In this document: positions 1 to 6,378 of the stretch, in pieces | Layout of the letters: each line of letters begins with the position of its first letter | Numbering within the stretch: position 1 is the first letter of the stretch | Source of the DNA: Bacilli bacterium | GTDB lineage: Bacteria; Bacillota_I; Bacilli_A; RF39; UBA660 | NCBI GenBank assembly: GCA_022793555.1 | Contig: JAAWDB010000042.1 | Span: 1 to 6,422, forward strand | Direction: 5' to 3' | DNA: 6,422 nucleotides | Made by a program: the position numbers and the translations under genes | Notes under the pieces: model-generated | What the model was told of the DNA's origin: nothing | The model's database searches: none | The model's input: only the letters and a program-made list of their open reading frames with translations

Positions 1-1120
1 TAAAGTTGTAGGTTTTACAGGAAGAATTTATTTAGATAATAATTCTCCCAAATATTTGAATTCTAAAGAGACTTATCTTTTTAAAAAAGGCAATATTTTA
101 TTTAATTATCATCGCGCTAAAGATGCAGTAAGGCTTGCTAAAAAATTAATTATTGTTGAAGGAAACATGGATGCTATTCGTATGTATGCTAATGGTATTA
201 AAAATACGATAGCACTAATGGGAACAAGTTTAACCGCTAATCAAATAAACGAAATAAAAAAATTAAGAGTACCCATAATCCTCATGTTGGACAATGATAA
301 TGCGGGAAATATTGCCACATTTCAAGTTGGAACTCTTTTAGAAAAAGAAGGCCTTTCCGTTTTTGTTGTACGATTAAGTGGAAAAAAAGATCCAGATGAA
401 TATATCATCACTAATGGCGTTGAAGCTATGAACGAAAATATAAAAAATGCCATATCGTTTTTAGAATTTAAGCTATCTTTTTATAAACAAAATAAAAATC
501 TCCAAGATAGTGAAGAATTAGCAAATTATATTAAAGAAGTCCTAAATAGTATTAAAGAAAATAATGATTTAATTTTAAAAGAAATTACATTAAAAAAACT
601 TAGTGATGACTATGGTTTATCCCTATCGATGCTAAAAGATGAATTAGCAAAATTAAAAGATCATGAAACACCACCACTAAAAATACCTGAAAAAAAAGAA
701 AAGCCTGCCCATAAAGTAAAATTTATAGATGGTGTTAATCATATTTTGTACTTTATGATGAATGATGGAAAATATATTTTAATGTATAAAAGTAAATTAG
801 GATTTCTAAATGATGTAACATATCGTGGTGTTGCTAGTGAAATCATGGCTTATTATGAATTACACAAAACCATTAATATTGCAGATTTTATGACTTATGC
901 TGAAAGAAGTAAGTTAAAAAAAGAAATTTATGAAATCATCGAAAGTATCAAAGATGAGAATATGGATGAGCAAATTATGGAAGAATATATAATGTCAGTA
1001 AAAAAAATGATGCAAGAACAAGAAATAAAAGAATTGAAGCAAAAATTAAAATTGGAGCTAGATAGCAATAAAAAAATGAACATAGCTATGAAAATCCAAG
1101 CATTAAAGAAAGAAGTGTAG
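1..1120 (+). CDS. dnaG: DNA primase DnaG, 3' part (N-terminus outside window)
   Basis: DnaG makes the RNA primers for replication and docks on the replicative helicase. The frame is open from the window edge (first full codon at position 2), so the gene begins upstream. About 372 residues are visible; the zinc-binding domain and start of the polymerase core, roughly 215 residues judged from E. coli DnaG, are missing. Diagnostic stretches are VVGFTGRIYLDNN followed by PKYLNSKET, then the TOPRIM centre: EGNMD (Glu codon 158-160), GTSLT, the metal-binding LDNDNAG (Asp codons 290-292 and 296-298), and KDPDEY. After about codon 660 a charged proline-containing linker leads into an all-helical C-terminus typical of the helicase-binding domain, ending LKQKLK...KIQALKKEV. 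A TTG at position 56 is inside the conserved core (the L of PKYLNS) and is not the start. The usual EGYMD motif reads EGNMD here. The stop lies 3 nt before rpoD, the classic primase-sigma pairing. Confidence 0.95.
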   Translation, partial: KVVGFTGRIYLDNNSPKYLNSKETYLFKKGNILFNYHRAKDAVRLAKKLIIVEGNMDAIRMYANGIKNTIALMGTSLTANQINEIKKLRVPIILMLDNDNAGNIATFQVGTLLEKEGLSVFVVRLSGKKDPDEYIITNGVEAMNENIKNAISFLEFKLSFYKQNKNLQDSEELANYIKEVLNSIKENNDLILKEITLKKLSDDYGLSLSMLKDELAKLKDHETPPLKIPEKKEKPAHKVKFIDGVNHILYFMMNDGKYILMYKSKLGFLNDVTYRGVASEIMAYYELHKTINIADFMTYAERSKLKKEIYEIIESIKDENMDEQIMEEYIMSVKKMMQEQEIKELKQKLKLELDSNKKMNIAMKIQALKKEV

Positions 1121-1123
1121 AGA

Positions 1124-2410
1124 ATGAAGAAAAAGAATAGTACAGTAGTTAAAAATTTAATGGAATTAAAAAAAGAACAAGGTTATATCATCATTGCCGA
1201 TTTAAAAGAACAACAAGAATTAATGAGTCTTGATGAAGCCGACATCAAAGAAGTTTTAGATAGCTTAAATAAAAGTAATATTGAAATTCTAGAACGTGCT
1301 CCAAAGAAAAAAGTGGCAAAATTAGTAGAAGTTAAAACATTTGAAGAGCGCAAAGAAGAATTAATTCAAAAAGGAAAAGAAAAGGGTGCAATTACTTTTG
1401 AAGAACTTGCAACAGCGCTAAAAGGATTAGACGTTGACAATGATTCATTAGATGAACTTTATAATGCCCTAATGGAAAATAACATTGAAGTAGTATCTGA
1501 AGATGATGGGGCAGGAAATGGTTTAAAAAATGCCGAAGAACCTGTAATTTTAAATGATAGTGAAATAACTAAAGACGTCAATATTAATGATCCAGTTCGG
1601 ATGTATTTAAAAGAAATAGGTCGTATTCCACTATTGAGTGCCGAAGAAGAATTAGCATTGTCTGTACGTGTAGCCAATGAAGAAGAAGAAGCCAAAAATC
1701 GTCTTGCTGAATCCAATCTTCGTTTAGTAGTTAGTATTGCGAAACGTTATGTAGGAAGAGGATTACTATTCTTAGATTTAATTCAAGAGGGAAATATTGG
1801 TTTAATGAAAGCCGTTGACAAATTTGATTATGACAAAGGATATAAGTTTTCTACTTATGCCACATGGTGGATTCGTCAAGCGATTACAAGAGCTCTAGCT
1901 GATCAAGCAAGAACAATTCGTGTTCCAGTACATATGGTAGAAACAATTAATAAAATGGCTCGTATTCAAAGACAATTAACACTTGAACTAAATAGAGAAC
2001 CATCAGAAGAAGAAATTGCTAAAAAAATGGGAATTACTGTAGAAAAAGTTCGTGAAGTAATTAAAATCAGTCAAGATCCTGTATCCTTAGAAACTCCAAT
2101 TGGTGAAGAAGATGATTCACATTTAGGAGATTTTGTAAAAGATATTAACGCCATGACTCCAGAAGAATATGCCACAAATGAAATATTAAAAGAAGAAATT
2201 AAAGCAGTTTTAGAAACTTTACAAGAAAGAGAACAAGAGGTGTTAGAACTTCGTTTTGGATTAATTGATGGAACCAGTCACACACTAGAGGAAGTAGGAA
2301 AAAAATTTAATGTTACAAGAGAACGTATTCGTCAAATCGAAGCTAAAGCATTAAGAAAATTGCGTCATCCATCACGTGCTAAAAAGCTGAAAGACTTCTT
2401 AACCGATTAA
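1124..2410 (+). CDS. rpoD: Primary sigma factor RpoD/SigA with doubled region 1.1
   Basis: This is the housekeeping sigma factor, which directs RNA polymerase to -35/-10 promoters. It has 428 residues, longer than the about 371 of B. subtilis SigA. Visible parts: a region 1.1-like helical unit at about 9-57, a basic linker about 58-73, a second region 1.1 unit at about 74-125 that matches the normal SigA N-terminus, an acidic spacer, region 1.2 from [12 protein letters not shown] (156-167), region 2 at about 194-263 with the core-binding [14 protein letters not shown] and the -10 recognition helix [15 protein letters not shown], region 3 at about 265-345, and region 4 at about 355-420 with the -35 helix-turn-helix [18 protein letters not shown]. 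All promoter-contacting signatures look intact. The ATG is 3 nt after the dnaG stop, with only a weak purine-rich ribosome site (AAGAAAGAAG) inside the end of dnaG, which suggests coupled translation. Identification is secure; the doubling of region 1.1 is my reading of the sequence. Confidence 0.98.
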   Translation: MKKKNSTVVKNLMELKKEQGYIIIADLKEQQELMSLDEADIKEVLDSLNKSNIEILERAPKKKVAKLVEVKTFEERKEELIQKGKEKGAITFEELATALKGLDVDNDSLDELYNALMENNIEVVSEDDGAGNGLKNAEEPVILNDSEITKDVNINDPVRMYLKEIGRIPLLSAEEELALSVRVANEEEEAKNRLAESNLRLVVSIAKRYVGRGLLFLDLIQEGNIGLMKAVDKFDYDKGYKFSTYATWWIRQAITRALADQARTIRVPVHMVETINKMARIQRQLTLELNREPSEEEIAKKMGITVEKVREVIKISQDPVSLETPIGEEDDSHLGDFVKDINAMTPEEYATNEILKEEIKAVLETLQEREQEVLELRFGLIDGTSHTLEEVGKKFNVTRERIRQIEAKALRKLRHPSRAKKLKDFLTD

Positions 2411-3057
2411 TGAAACAAAAAAGATTAGAAACCGTTTGCTCGTTTCTTGATACATTAGATAAAATTATTGATATTGGCTGTGATCATGCTTACGTATCCA
2501 TAGAAATGGCGAGTAGGGGTGCATCCAAAATCTTAGCTACAGATATTCATTCTAAAGCGCTAGATATCGCTAAAAAAAATATTGAAAATAGCAATTATAG
2601 CACTAACATCTCTTGTCAATTAAGCGATGGGTTAAAGTCATTAGATACAAAAGAATATGATACCCTAGTAATTGCCGGAATGGGTGCCAGTACTATAATT
2701 CATATCTTAAGTGATAGCAAAAAAATGCAAAGTATCACCAAATTGGTTTTACAATCTAACAATGATCTTCCCAAAATAAGAGCTTATGTAAATCAATTAG
2801 GATATCAATTAAAAAATGAGCAAATTGTTTATGAAAGAAACCATTATTACACCGTTATGCTTTGGCAAAAAGGTTTTAGCAAATTAACCAAAGAACAAAT
2901 TGAATTTGGCTTATATCAAAAAGATAATCAAAATTATTACCAAGATTGGTATGAAAAAGATAGAAGTTTACTAAATCTAATTCCTAAAATAAAGTGGAAA
3001 AAAAGAAGACAAATAAAAAAAAGGCTAAAAACATTACAAAAATATTTAGCCAATTAA
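2410..3057 (+). CDS. trmK: tRNA (adenine(22)-N1)-methyltransferase TrmK
   Basis: This is a class I S-adenosylmethionine methyltransferase of the TrmK (YqfN) family, which in Gram-positive bacteria methylates N1 of A22 in the D-loop region of tRNAs. It is cytoplasmic. The 215 residues show the SAM-binding motif I as DIGCDHAYVSI (21-31), an acidic end of strand 2 in ATDIHSKAL (43-51), LSDGLKSL (71-78), and the family hallmark AGMGAS (89-94). A helical, very basic C-terminal tail follows (about 155-215, with KWKKRRQIKKRLK), fitting the coiled-coil tRNA-binding tail of the family. The ATG overlaps the rpoD stop by one base (TAATG) and there is no good ribosome site before it, so translation probably depends on ribosomes finishing rpoD. 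Position after the sigma factor gene matches its place in Bacilli. Its usual follower there, the Nif3-like yqfO, is absent. Confidence 0.88.
   Translation: MKQKRLETVCSFLDTLDKIIDIGCDHAYVSIEMASRGASKILATDIHSKALDIAKKNIENSNYSTNISCQLSDGLKSLDTKEYDTLVIAGMGASTIIHILSDSKKMQSITKLVLQSNNDLPKIRAYVNQLGYQLKNEQIVYERNHYYTVMLWQKGFSKLTKEQIEFGLYQKDNQNYYQDWYEKDRSLLNLIPKIKWKKRRQIKKRLKTLQKYLAN
3015..3051 (-). terminator. Intrinsic terminator for the yqfQ-like gene, inside trmK
   Basis: Read on the minus strand, a 7-bp stem GGCTAAA / TTTAGCC (3051-3045 and 3029-3023) with a 15-nt A+T-rich loop is followed at once by eight T residues (3022-3015). It starts 3 nt beyond the yqfQ-like stop and lies wholly within the last codons of trmK. 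The long loop makes it a modest hairpin, but the placement and T-tract fit a rho-independent terminator. Confidence 0.6.
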
Positions 3058-3359
3058 ATAAAGAAAACAGGACTATTTTCTGTTAAAACAGGTGAGGAAG
3101 AACTCACTTTTTTTGTTTTTGTAGGAGTTTCAGATGATGTAGTAATCACTTTCTTTTTACTTGCGTTCGTATCTCCCGTTTTTTTACTACTGCCACCAAA
3201 TTCTTTCATAATTTGAAAAGCACTTTTAGCGTTTTGAATCATAGGTTTAGCTTGTTGATAGATGGGAATTACTTGGTTAGCAATAGATAAAGTCTTATTA
3301 ATTCCTGCTAAAACTTTGGGAAGAGTTAGCCCTTTAGATATTGTTTCTGCTCCAAACAT
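3054..3359 (-). CDS. YqfQ/VrrA-like small protein of unknown function
   Basis: A 101-residue protein. Residues about 17-53 form a predicted helical segment, with IANQVIPIYQQAKPMIQNAK at its centre. This resembles, from memory, the conserved core of the Bacilli YqfQ (VrrA-like) family, which has a xQQVxPxxQQYGPxxxN pattern. The rest (about 56-95) is low-complexity Ser/Thr/Lys, probably disordered, ending in hydrophobic VFFI. I see no signal peptide. In Bacilli the yqfQ gene lies in the sigA-trmK neighbourhood, which supports the match, but here it is on the opposite strand, convergent with trmK and overlapping it by 4 nt. Longer starts exist (ATG 3377, TTG 3398). I chose ATG 3359 because only it has a ribosome site, AGGATGTGAT at 3363-3372, nearly the full consensus and well spaced. 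The function of the family is not established. It is a real gene on start-site and neighbourhood evidence; the family call is moderate. Confidence 0.7.
   Translation of the reverse strand: MFGAETISKGLTLPKVLAGINKTLSIANQVIPIYQQAKPMIQNAKSAFQIMKEFGGSSKKTGDTNASKKKVITTSSETPTKTKKVSSSSPVLTENSPVFFI
3090..3120 (+). terminator. Intrinsic terminator of the dnaG-rpoD-trmK operon, inside the yqfQ-like gene
   Basis: GTGAG (3092-3096), a GAAGAA loop and CTCAC (3103-3107) form a stem that can extend by a G-U and an A-U pair. It is followed by TTTTTTTGTTTTT (3108-3120). It begins about 33 nt after the trmK stop, in the usual place for a rho-independent terminator, although the bases also encode the Ser/Lys-rich tail of the convergent gene. 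Confidence 0.65.
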
Positions 3360-3362
3360 CGT

Positions 3363-3372
3363 ATCACATCCT
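3363..3372 (-). promoter_or_regulatory. Ribosome binding site that sets the yqfQ-like start
   Basis: On the minus strand this reads AGGATGTGAT, one mismatch from the full anti-16S consensus AGGAGGTGAT, with 7 nt between GGATG and the ATG at 3359. The upstream alternative starts at 3377 and 3398 have nothing comparable, so this site decides the start. Confidence 0.7.
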
Positions 3373-3446
3373 ACCATAATATATGTTAAATCAGCCAAAA
3401 AATTCTAAAACAAAAAAGAAAAATAATCTAGTATCAAAATTCACTT

Positions 3447-3464
3447 TGTGATATAATCGTAATA
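3447..3464 (+). promoter_or_regulatory. Extended -10 promoter for the pilC-pilD genes
   Basis: TGTG at 3447-3450, one base, then a perfect TATAAT at 3452-3457 match the Gram-positive TRTGnTATAAT extended -10 element. The -35 position at 17-bp spacing (3429-3434, TAGTAT) is poor, as is common for extended -10 promoters. Start of transcription is expected near 3464, giving a leader of about 25 nt to the pilC ATG. An imperfect inverted repeat (TATCA 3432-3436 / TGATA 3449-3453) spans the promoter and could be an operator. Confidence 0.75.
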
Positions 3465-3475
3465 ACGTAAAGAAT

Positions 3476-3483
3476 AAGGAGGG
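3476..3483 (+). promoter_or_regulatory. Strong ribosome binding site for pilC
   Basis: AAGGAGGG ends 5 nt before the ATG at 3489. It is the strongest Shine-Dalgarno match in the window and fixes the pilC start, and so the reality of its long N-terminal extension. Confidence 0.85.
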
Positions 3484-3488
3484 ATAGA

Positions 3489-5129
3489 ATGAATTCACAA
3501 CCACTACCTAATCAAAATCCTCATTCTGGTTCTAAAAATCCATTTAAAATGCCATCCTTAGGATTATTTATTACTTTCAAAACCATTTTTGAATATTTTA
3601 TAATGATAATACAATTTGCTTTCCGAGGATTCAAGTTTTGTACTTTTGATCTACTAAGAAACCTTTATAATGCAATCAGTGGTGGAGTAGATCATGCTTA
3701 TCAAAAAACCAAAAATATTGTAGAAACAGGTAAAGAAAATCCAAATTTAGAACAACAAAAGAAAAAAAAATCAAATATTTTAAATGCTGATTTAGGAGAT
3801 TTATTAAAAAATTCTTCCTACATGAAGAAAAAAATAGCAAAATTAGAAATGCAAAAAGCGCTTTTACAAGAAGAGTTAAAAGGTGAAGGCGCAGTACGCT
3901 CCAAAAAGACTAAAGTTTATAAATTTACAGCTAAGCATCCGAATGGAAAATTAGAAGTAGGAACCATAAATGGCTATAGCAAACTTGATGTTAATACTTT
4001 TTTAATTCAAGAAGGTTATGAAGTTTATAAAATCGAATCTAATGAATGGACAGAATTCTTATATGGTTCAACAAGTCTTTTTGCCGTAAAAATGAAAACC
4101 AAAGATCTTTTATTCTGGCTGACTCAACTTTCAACTTACATCAAAAGCGGAATAACCTTAACCGAATCCATAAAGATTTTAAACAATCAAATGGGAAAAA
4201 ATAAATATTACAAACGAGCTTTTCAATCGATTATTTATGAACTTACTATGGGGGAATCTTTCTCAAGTGCTCTAGAAAAGCAAGGAACGATGTTTCCACC
4301 TCTTTTAATTAATATGATTAAAGCCGCAGAAGCAACAGGAGAGCTAGAAGAAACTTTAACTGATATGGCAAATTATTATGATGAGATTGATAAAACGCAT
4401 AAACAAATGATTAGTGCTATAACATATCCAAGTGTCATACTATTATTTTCTGTTGCCGTTATTACATTTATTATGGTTTGGGTTATTCCAGAGTTTGTTA
4501 AAATTTATGAAGATTCAGATGTCACGATTACAGGTATAACAAAATTTATTATTAATGCTAGTCAATTTCTTCAAAAAAATATTATGAGTATGGTTATTTT
4601 CCTAGTTCTTACTGCTGTGGTTTTAGTTTTTAGCTATCAAAAAGTTAAAGCTTTCCGAAAAAGTATGCAAGAATTTGCCATGCGTCTTCCTGTTTTTGGA
4701 AAAATCATCATGTATAATGAAATGGCTGTTTTTGCCAAAACTTTCTCTTCATTATTACGTAATAATGTATATATTACTGAAAGTATTGACATTTTAAGTC
4801 GTATTACGAATAACGAAATCTATAAAGAAATTATGTATAACACCATCAATAATATTGTAAAAGGTGAAAAAATTAGTGAAGCCTTTAAAGATCAATGGGC
4901 CGTTCCAGAAGTAGCTTATTATATGATTGTTACAGGAGAATCAACAGGGCAACTTGCTGAAATGATGAGCAAAGTAAGTAGCTACTACCAAGAAATGCAT
5001 CGCAGTACAATTAGTAGTTTAAAAGCTTTTATCGAACCAGTTTTAATTACCTTTTTAGCAGTAATTGTTGGTATCATCATCTTAGCTGTAATCGTTCCAA
5101 TGTTTAATCTTATGAATCAAATTGGATAG
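3489..5129 (+). CDS. pilC: Type IV pilus / type II secretion platform protein (PilC/GspF family), N-terminally extended
   Basis: This is the inner-membrane platform protein on which the assembly ATPase acts to push pilins into a pilus or pseudopilus. At 546 residues it is longer than the usual 400 or so. Residues 1-140 are extra: a proline/asparagine-rich start, a hydrophobic aromatic stretch at about 23-52, then a lysine-rich, coiled-coil-like segment at about 85-135. Family similarity begins at KVYKFTAKHPNGK (142-154), the PilC N-terminal domain. Two T2SF repeats follow, about 205-330 and 412-535, each with the family signature (IKAAEATGELEETL 277-290; IVTGESTGQLAEMM 480-493). Predicted membrane helices lie at about 313-337, 362-383 and 512-538. 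The start is fixed by AAGGAGGG and an extended -10 promoter. The prepilin peptidase gene follows 11 nt after the stop. No ATPase or pilin gene is adjacent in the window. A ComGB-like competence role is possible, but the N-terminal domain and length favour PilC. Confidence 0.92.
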   Translation: MNSQPLPNQNPHSGSKNPFKMPSLGLFITFKTIFEYFIMIIQFAFRGFKFCTFDLLRNLYNAISGGVDHAYQKTKNIVETGKENPNLEQQKKKKSNILNADLGDLLKNSSYMKKKIAKLEMQKALLQEELKGEGAVRSKKTKVYKFTAKHPNGKLEVGTINGYSKLDVNTFLIQEGYEVYKIESNEWTEFLYGSTSLFAVKMKTKDLLFWLTQLSTYIKSGITLTESIKILNNQMGKNKYYKRAFQSIIYELTMGESFSSALEKQGTMFPPLLINMIKAAEATGELEETLTDMANYYDEIDKTHKQMISAITYPSVILLFSVAVITFIMVWVIPEFVKIYEDSDVTITGITKFIINASQFLQKNIMSMVIFLVLTAVVLVFSYQKVKAFRKSMQEFAMRLPVFGKIIMYNEMAVFAKTFSSLLRNNVYITESIDILSRITNNEIYKEIMYNTINNIVKGEKISEAFKDQWAVPEVAYYMIVTGESTGQLAEMMSKVSSYYQEMHRSTISSLKAFIEPVLITFLAVIVGIIILAVIVPMFNLMNQIG

Positions 5130-5134
5130 GGGAG
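5128..5134 (+). promoter_or_regulatory. Ribosome binding site for the prepilin peptidase gene
   Basis: AGGGGAG overlaps the TAG stop of pilC and sits 6 nt before the ATG at 5141, selecting it over the in-frame ATGs at 5147 and 5150. The overlap suggests coupled translation of the two pilus genes. Confidence 0.7.
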
Positions 5135-5140
5135 TTTTTT

Positions 5141-5908
5141 ATGAATATGATGTGGAGTATTTACGTTTTTTTGATAGGAGCCGTTTTGGGTTCCTTTTAT
5201 GCCGTTGTAGCCACAAGATTACCCAAAAATGAATCTTTACTTGCGCCAGGGTCACATTGCGAATACTGTAATCATCCTCTAAAATGGTATGAATTAATTC
5301 CTATTTTTTCTTATCTTTGTCAACGTGGAAAATGCCTTAAATGTCATCATCACCTTCCAATTACTTATCTTTTATCAGAAGTAGGAACTGGTTTTTTATT
5401 TCTAATTTCCTATGTAAAATTTGGTTTCCAATCTTCATTTTTTATAAGCATTATCTTATCAAGTTTAGTAACCATCATTTTTATTAGTGATATGAAATAC
5501 ATGATTATTTTAGATTCGCCTCTTTTAATTAGCATAGTATTAATTTTTCTAATTTCTTGGCTAACAAAAGGCTTTTTTCCTTCATTAGAAAGTTTATTCC
5601 ATGGCCTAATGATGTTTGGAACATTTTTTCTTATCGGAAAATTAGGATCATTTTTATTTAAAAGAGAAGCATTAGGTGGAGGAGATATCAAATTATCGTT
5701 TATCATCGGAATGACTTTAGGATATAAAATGGGCCTTTTCTCTTTTATCTTTGCCACTTTTTTAGCTCTTCCATATGCCATTTTATGTTTATTTTTAAAA
5801 GAAGGACATGAAGTTCCCTTTGGACCTTTTCTTGTTTCCTCGTTATGGATTATCTTTTACTTTCTAGAAAAATTCACCTTGATCTGGAATTATTTATTTC
5901 TTCTTTAA
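5141..5908 (+). CDS. pilD: Prepilin peptidase / N-methyltransferase (type IV leader peptidase)
   Basis: This is a polytopic membrane aspartyl protease that cleaves the leader of prepilins and prepilin-like proteins and N-methylates the new N-terminal residue. The 255 residues show the whole family plan: a first membrane helix with GAVLGSF (13-19) and VATRLP, a cytoplasmic zinc-binding loop with Cys40/Cys43 and Cys65/Cys68 (CEYC and CLKC) around LIPIFSYL, then about seven more hydrophobic segments. The catalytic aspartates are Asp117 in ISDMKYMII and Asp182 in LGGGDIKL, the GxGD motif. The C-terminal VPFGPFL (225-231) is also typical. Where relatives often have IPD after the first aspartate, this has ILD (123-125). 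Cys60 and the His run at 69-71 are extra potential metal ligands. It lies 11 nt after pilC, clearly cotranscribed. Having the cysteine loop makes it the bifunctional long form, not a short archaeal-type or methylase-lacking form. Confidence 0.95.
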   Translation: MNMMWSIYVFLIGAVLGSFYAVVATRLPKNESLLAPGSHCEYCNHPLKWYELIPIFSYLCQRGKCLKCHHHLPITYLLSEVGTGFLFLISYVKFGFQSSFFISIILSSLVTIIFISDMKYMIILDSPLLISIVLIFLISWLTKGFFPSLESLFHGLMMFGTFFLIGKLGSFLFKREALGGGDIKLSFIIGMTLGYKMGLFSFIFATFLALPYAILCLFLKEGHEVPFGPFLVSSLWIIFYFLEKFTLIWNYLFLL

Positions 5909-5910
5909 AG

Positions 5911-5921
5911 TATGGTATATT
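5911..5921 (+). promoter_or_regulatory. Possible extended -10 promoter before gtrA-like gene
   Basis: TATG at 5911-5914, one base, then TATATT at 5916-5921 resembles an extended -10 element with one mismatch. The -35 position (5893-5898, TTTATT) is weak. A start near 5928 would leave a leader of only about 10 nt, too short for a normal ribosome site, so this may be chance in A+T-rich sequence. Confidence 0.3.
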
Positions 5922-5937
5922 AATTACAGTGATAAAT

Positions 5938-6354
5938 ATGATATTCAAACAATATAAAAAATACCAAGAAATAATCAATTACTTAGTGATAGGAGTTTTA
6001 ACAACAATAGTAAGCTTAGCAATTTATTATGCTTTAGTTTATACGATATTAAATCCTGAAAATACATGGGAATTACAAATAGCTAATATCGTTTCATGGA
6101 TTGGTTCCGTATTATTTGCCTATATTACCAATCGTAAATTTGTCTTTCAAAGTAAGAGTAGGGAAGTAACTAAAGAATTTACAAGCTTTGTTGGTTCAAG
6201 ACTTCTAACGCTTTTTGCGGATATGCTATTGATGTTTTTTGGAGTTTCAATCTTTCACTTTAACGATAAAATAATAAAATTACTATCTCAAATGATTGTC
6301 ATTGTGGCAAATTACATTTTAAGTAAATGTTTTGTTTTCAAAAAGAAAAAATGA
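5938..6354 (+). CDS. GtrA-like small membrane protein
   Basis: A 138-residue protein of the GtrA family, four-helix proteins thought to help move polyprenyl-phosphate-linked sugars across the membrane for cell-surface glycosylation. Predicted helices are at about 13-35, 47-65, 84-104 and 112-132, with basic cytoplasmic-side loops. Family features are the ANIVSWIGSVLFAYITNRKF stretch (49-68) followed by VFQSK, and the final helix running into NYILSKCFVFKKKK. The frame is open further upstream (ATG 5845), but that start overlaps the peptidase gene by 64 nt and adds residues unlike the family, so I chose ATG 5938. GTG at 5929 is another option. The preceding ribosome site is weak (AGTGAT at 5928-5933). 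It is 29 nt after the peptidase gene, so it is probably in the same transcript. GtrA genes often sit beside glycosyltransferases; none is visible here. The substrate cannot be deduced. Confidence 0.85.
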   Translation: MIFKQYKKYQEIINYLVIGVLTTIVSLAIYYALVYTILNPENTWELQIANIVSWIGSVLFAYITNRKFVFQSKSREVTKEFTSFVGSRLLTLFADMLLMFFGVSIFHFNDKIIKLLSQMIVIVANYILSKCFVFKKKK

Positions 6355-6376
6355 ATCTTAGCGATTCATTTTTTTT
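6346..6376 (+). terminator. Strong intrinsic terminator after the gtrA-like gene
   Basis: A hairpin of up to 12 bp pairs 6346-6357 with 6363-6374 around a 5-nt loop (TTAGC). Its core is ATGAATC / GATTCAT, and it runs into a T-tract ending at 6376. It overlaps the TGA stop at 6352-6354. The A-rich left arm makes it look bidirectional, so it could also stop transcription coming from a gene to the right on the minus strand. Confidence 0.85.
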
Positions 6377-6378
6377 AA

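Noticed and set aside
1459..1716. 85-codon open frame on the minus strand inside rpoD
   Set aside because: It is antisense to conserved sigma regions 1.1-2.1, is low-complexity Ser-rich, and has no recognisable domain; a shadow of the real gene.
3360..3398. Longer starts for the yqfQ-like gene (ATG 3377, TTG 3398)
   Set aside because: Neither has a ribosome binding site, whereas ATG 3359 has an almost complete one.
3432..3437. TTGATA on the minus strand as a -35 element for the yqfQ-like gene
   Set aside because: No acceptable -10 hexamer lies 16-18 nt downstream; the nearest, TAGAAT, is 24 nt away. The promoter of this gene remains unidentified.
5410..5781. 123-codon open frame on the minus strand inside the prepilin peptidase gene
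   Set aside because: It lies antisense to conserved membrane helices and the catalytic GGGD motif, is rich in Lys/Ile/Pro as expected from the reverse of hydrophobic codons, and has no family resemblance.
5845..5937. Longer N-terminus for the GtrA-like protein starting at ATG 5845
   Set aside because: It would overlap the peptidase gene by 64 nt, has no ribosome site, and adds about 31 residues not typical of the family; ATG 5938 gives the usual GtrA size and first helix.
6352..6354. TGA read as tryptophan (mycoplasma code), extending the last gene
   Set aside because: The tryptophans examined in the window use TGG, and read-through would run across a strong terminator hairpin; TGA is best taken as a stop.
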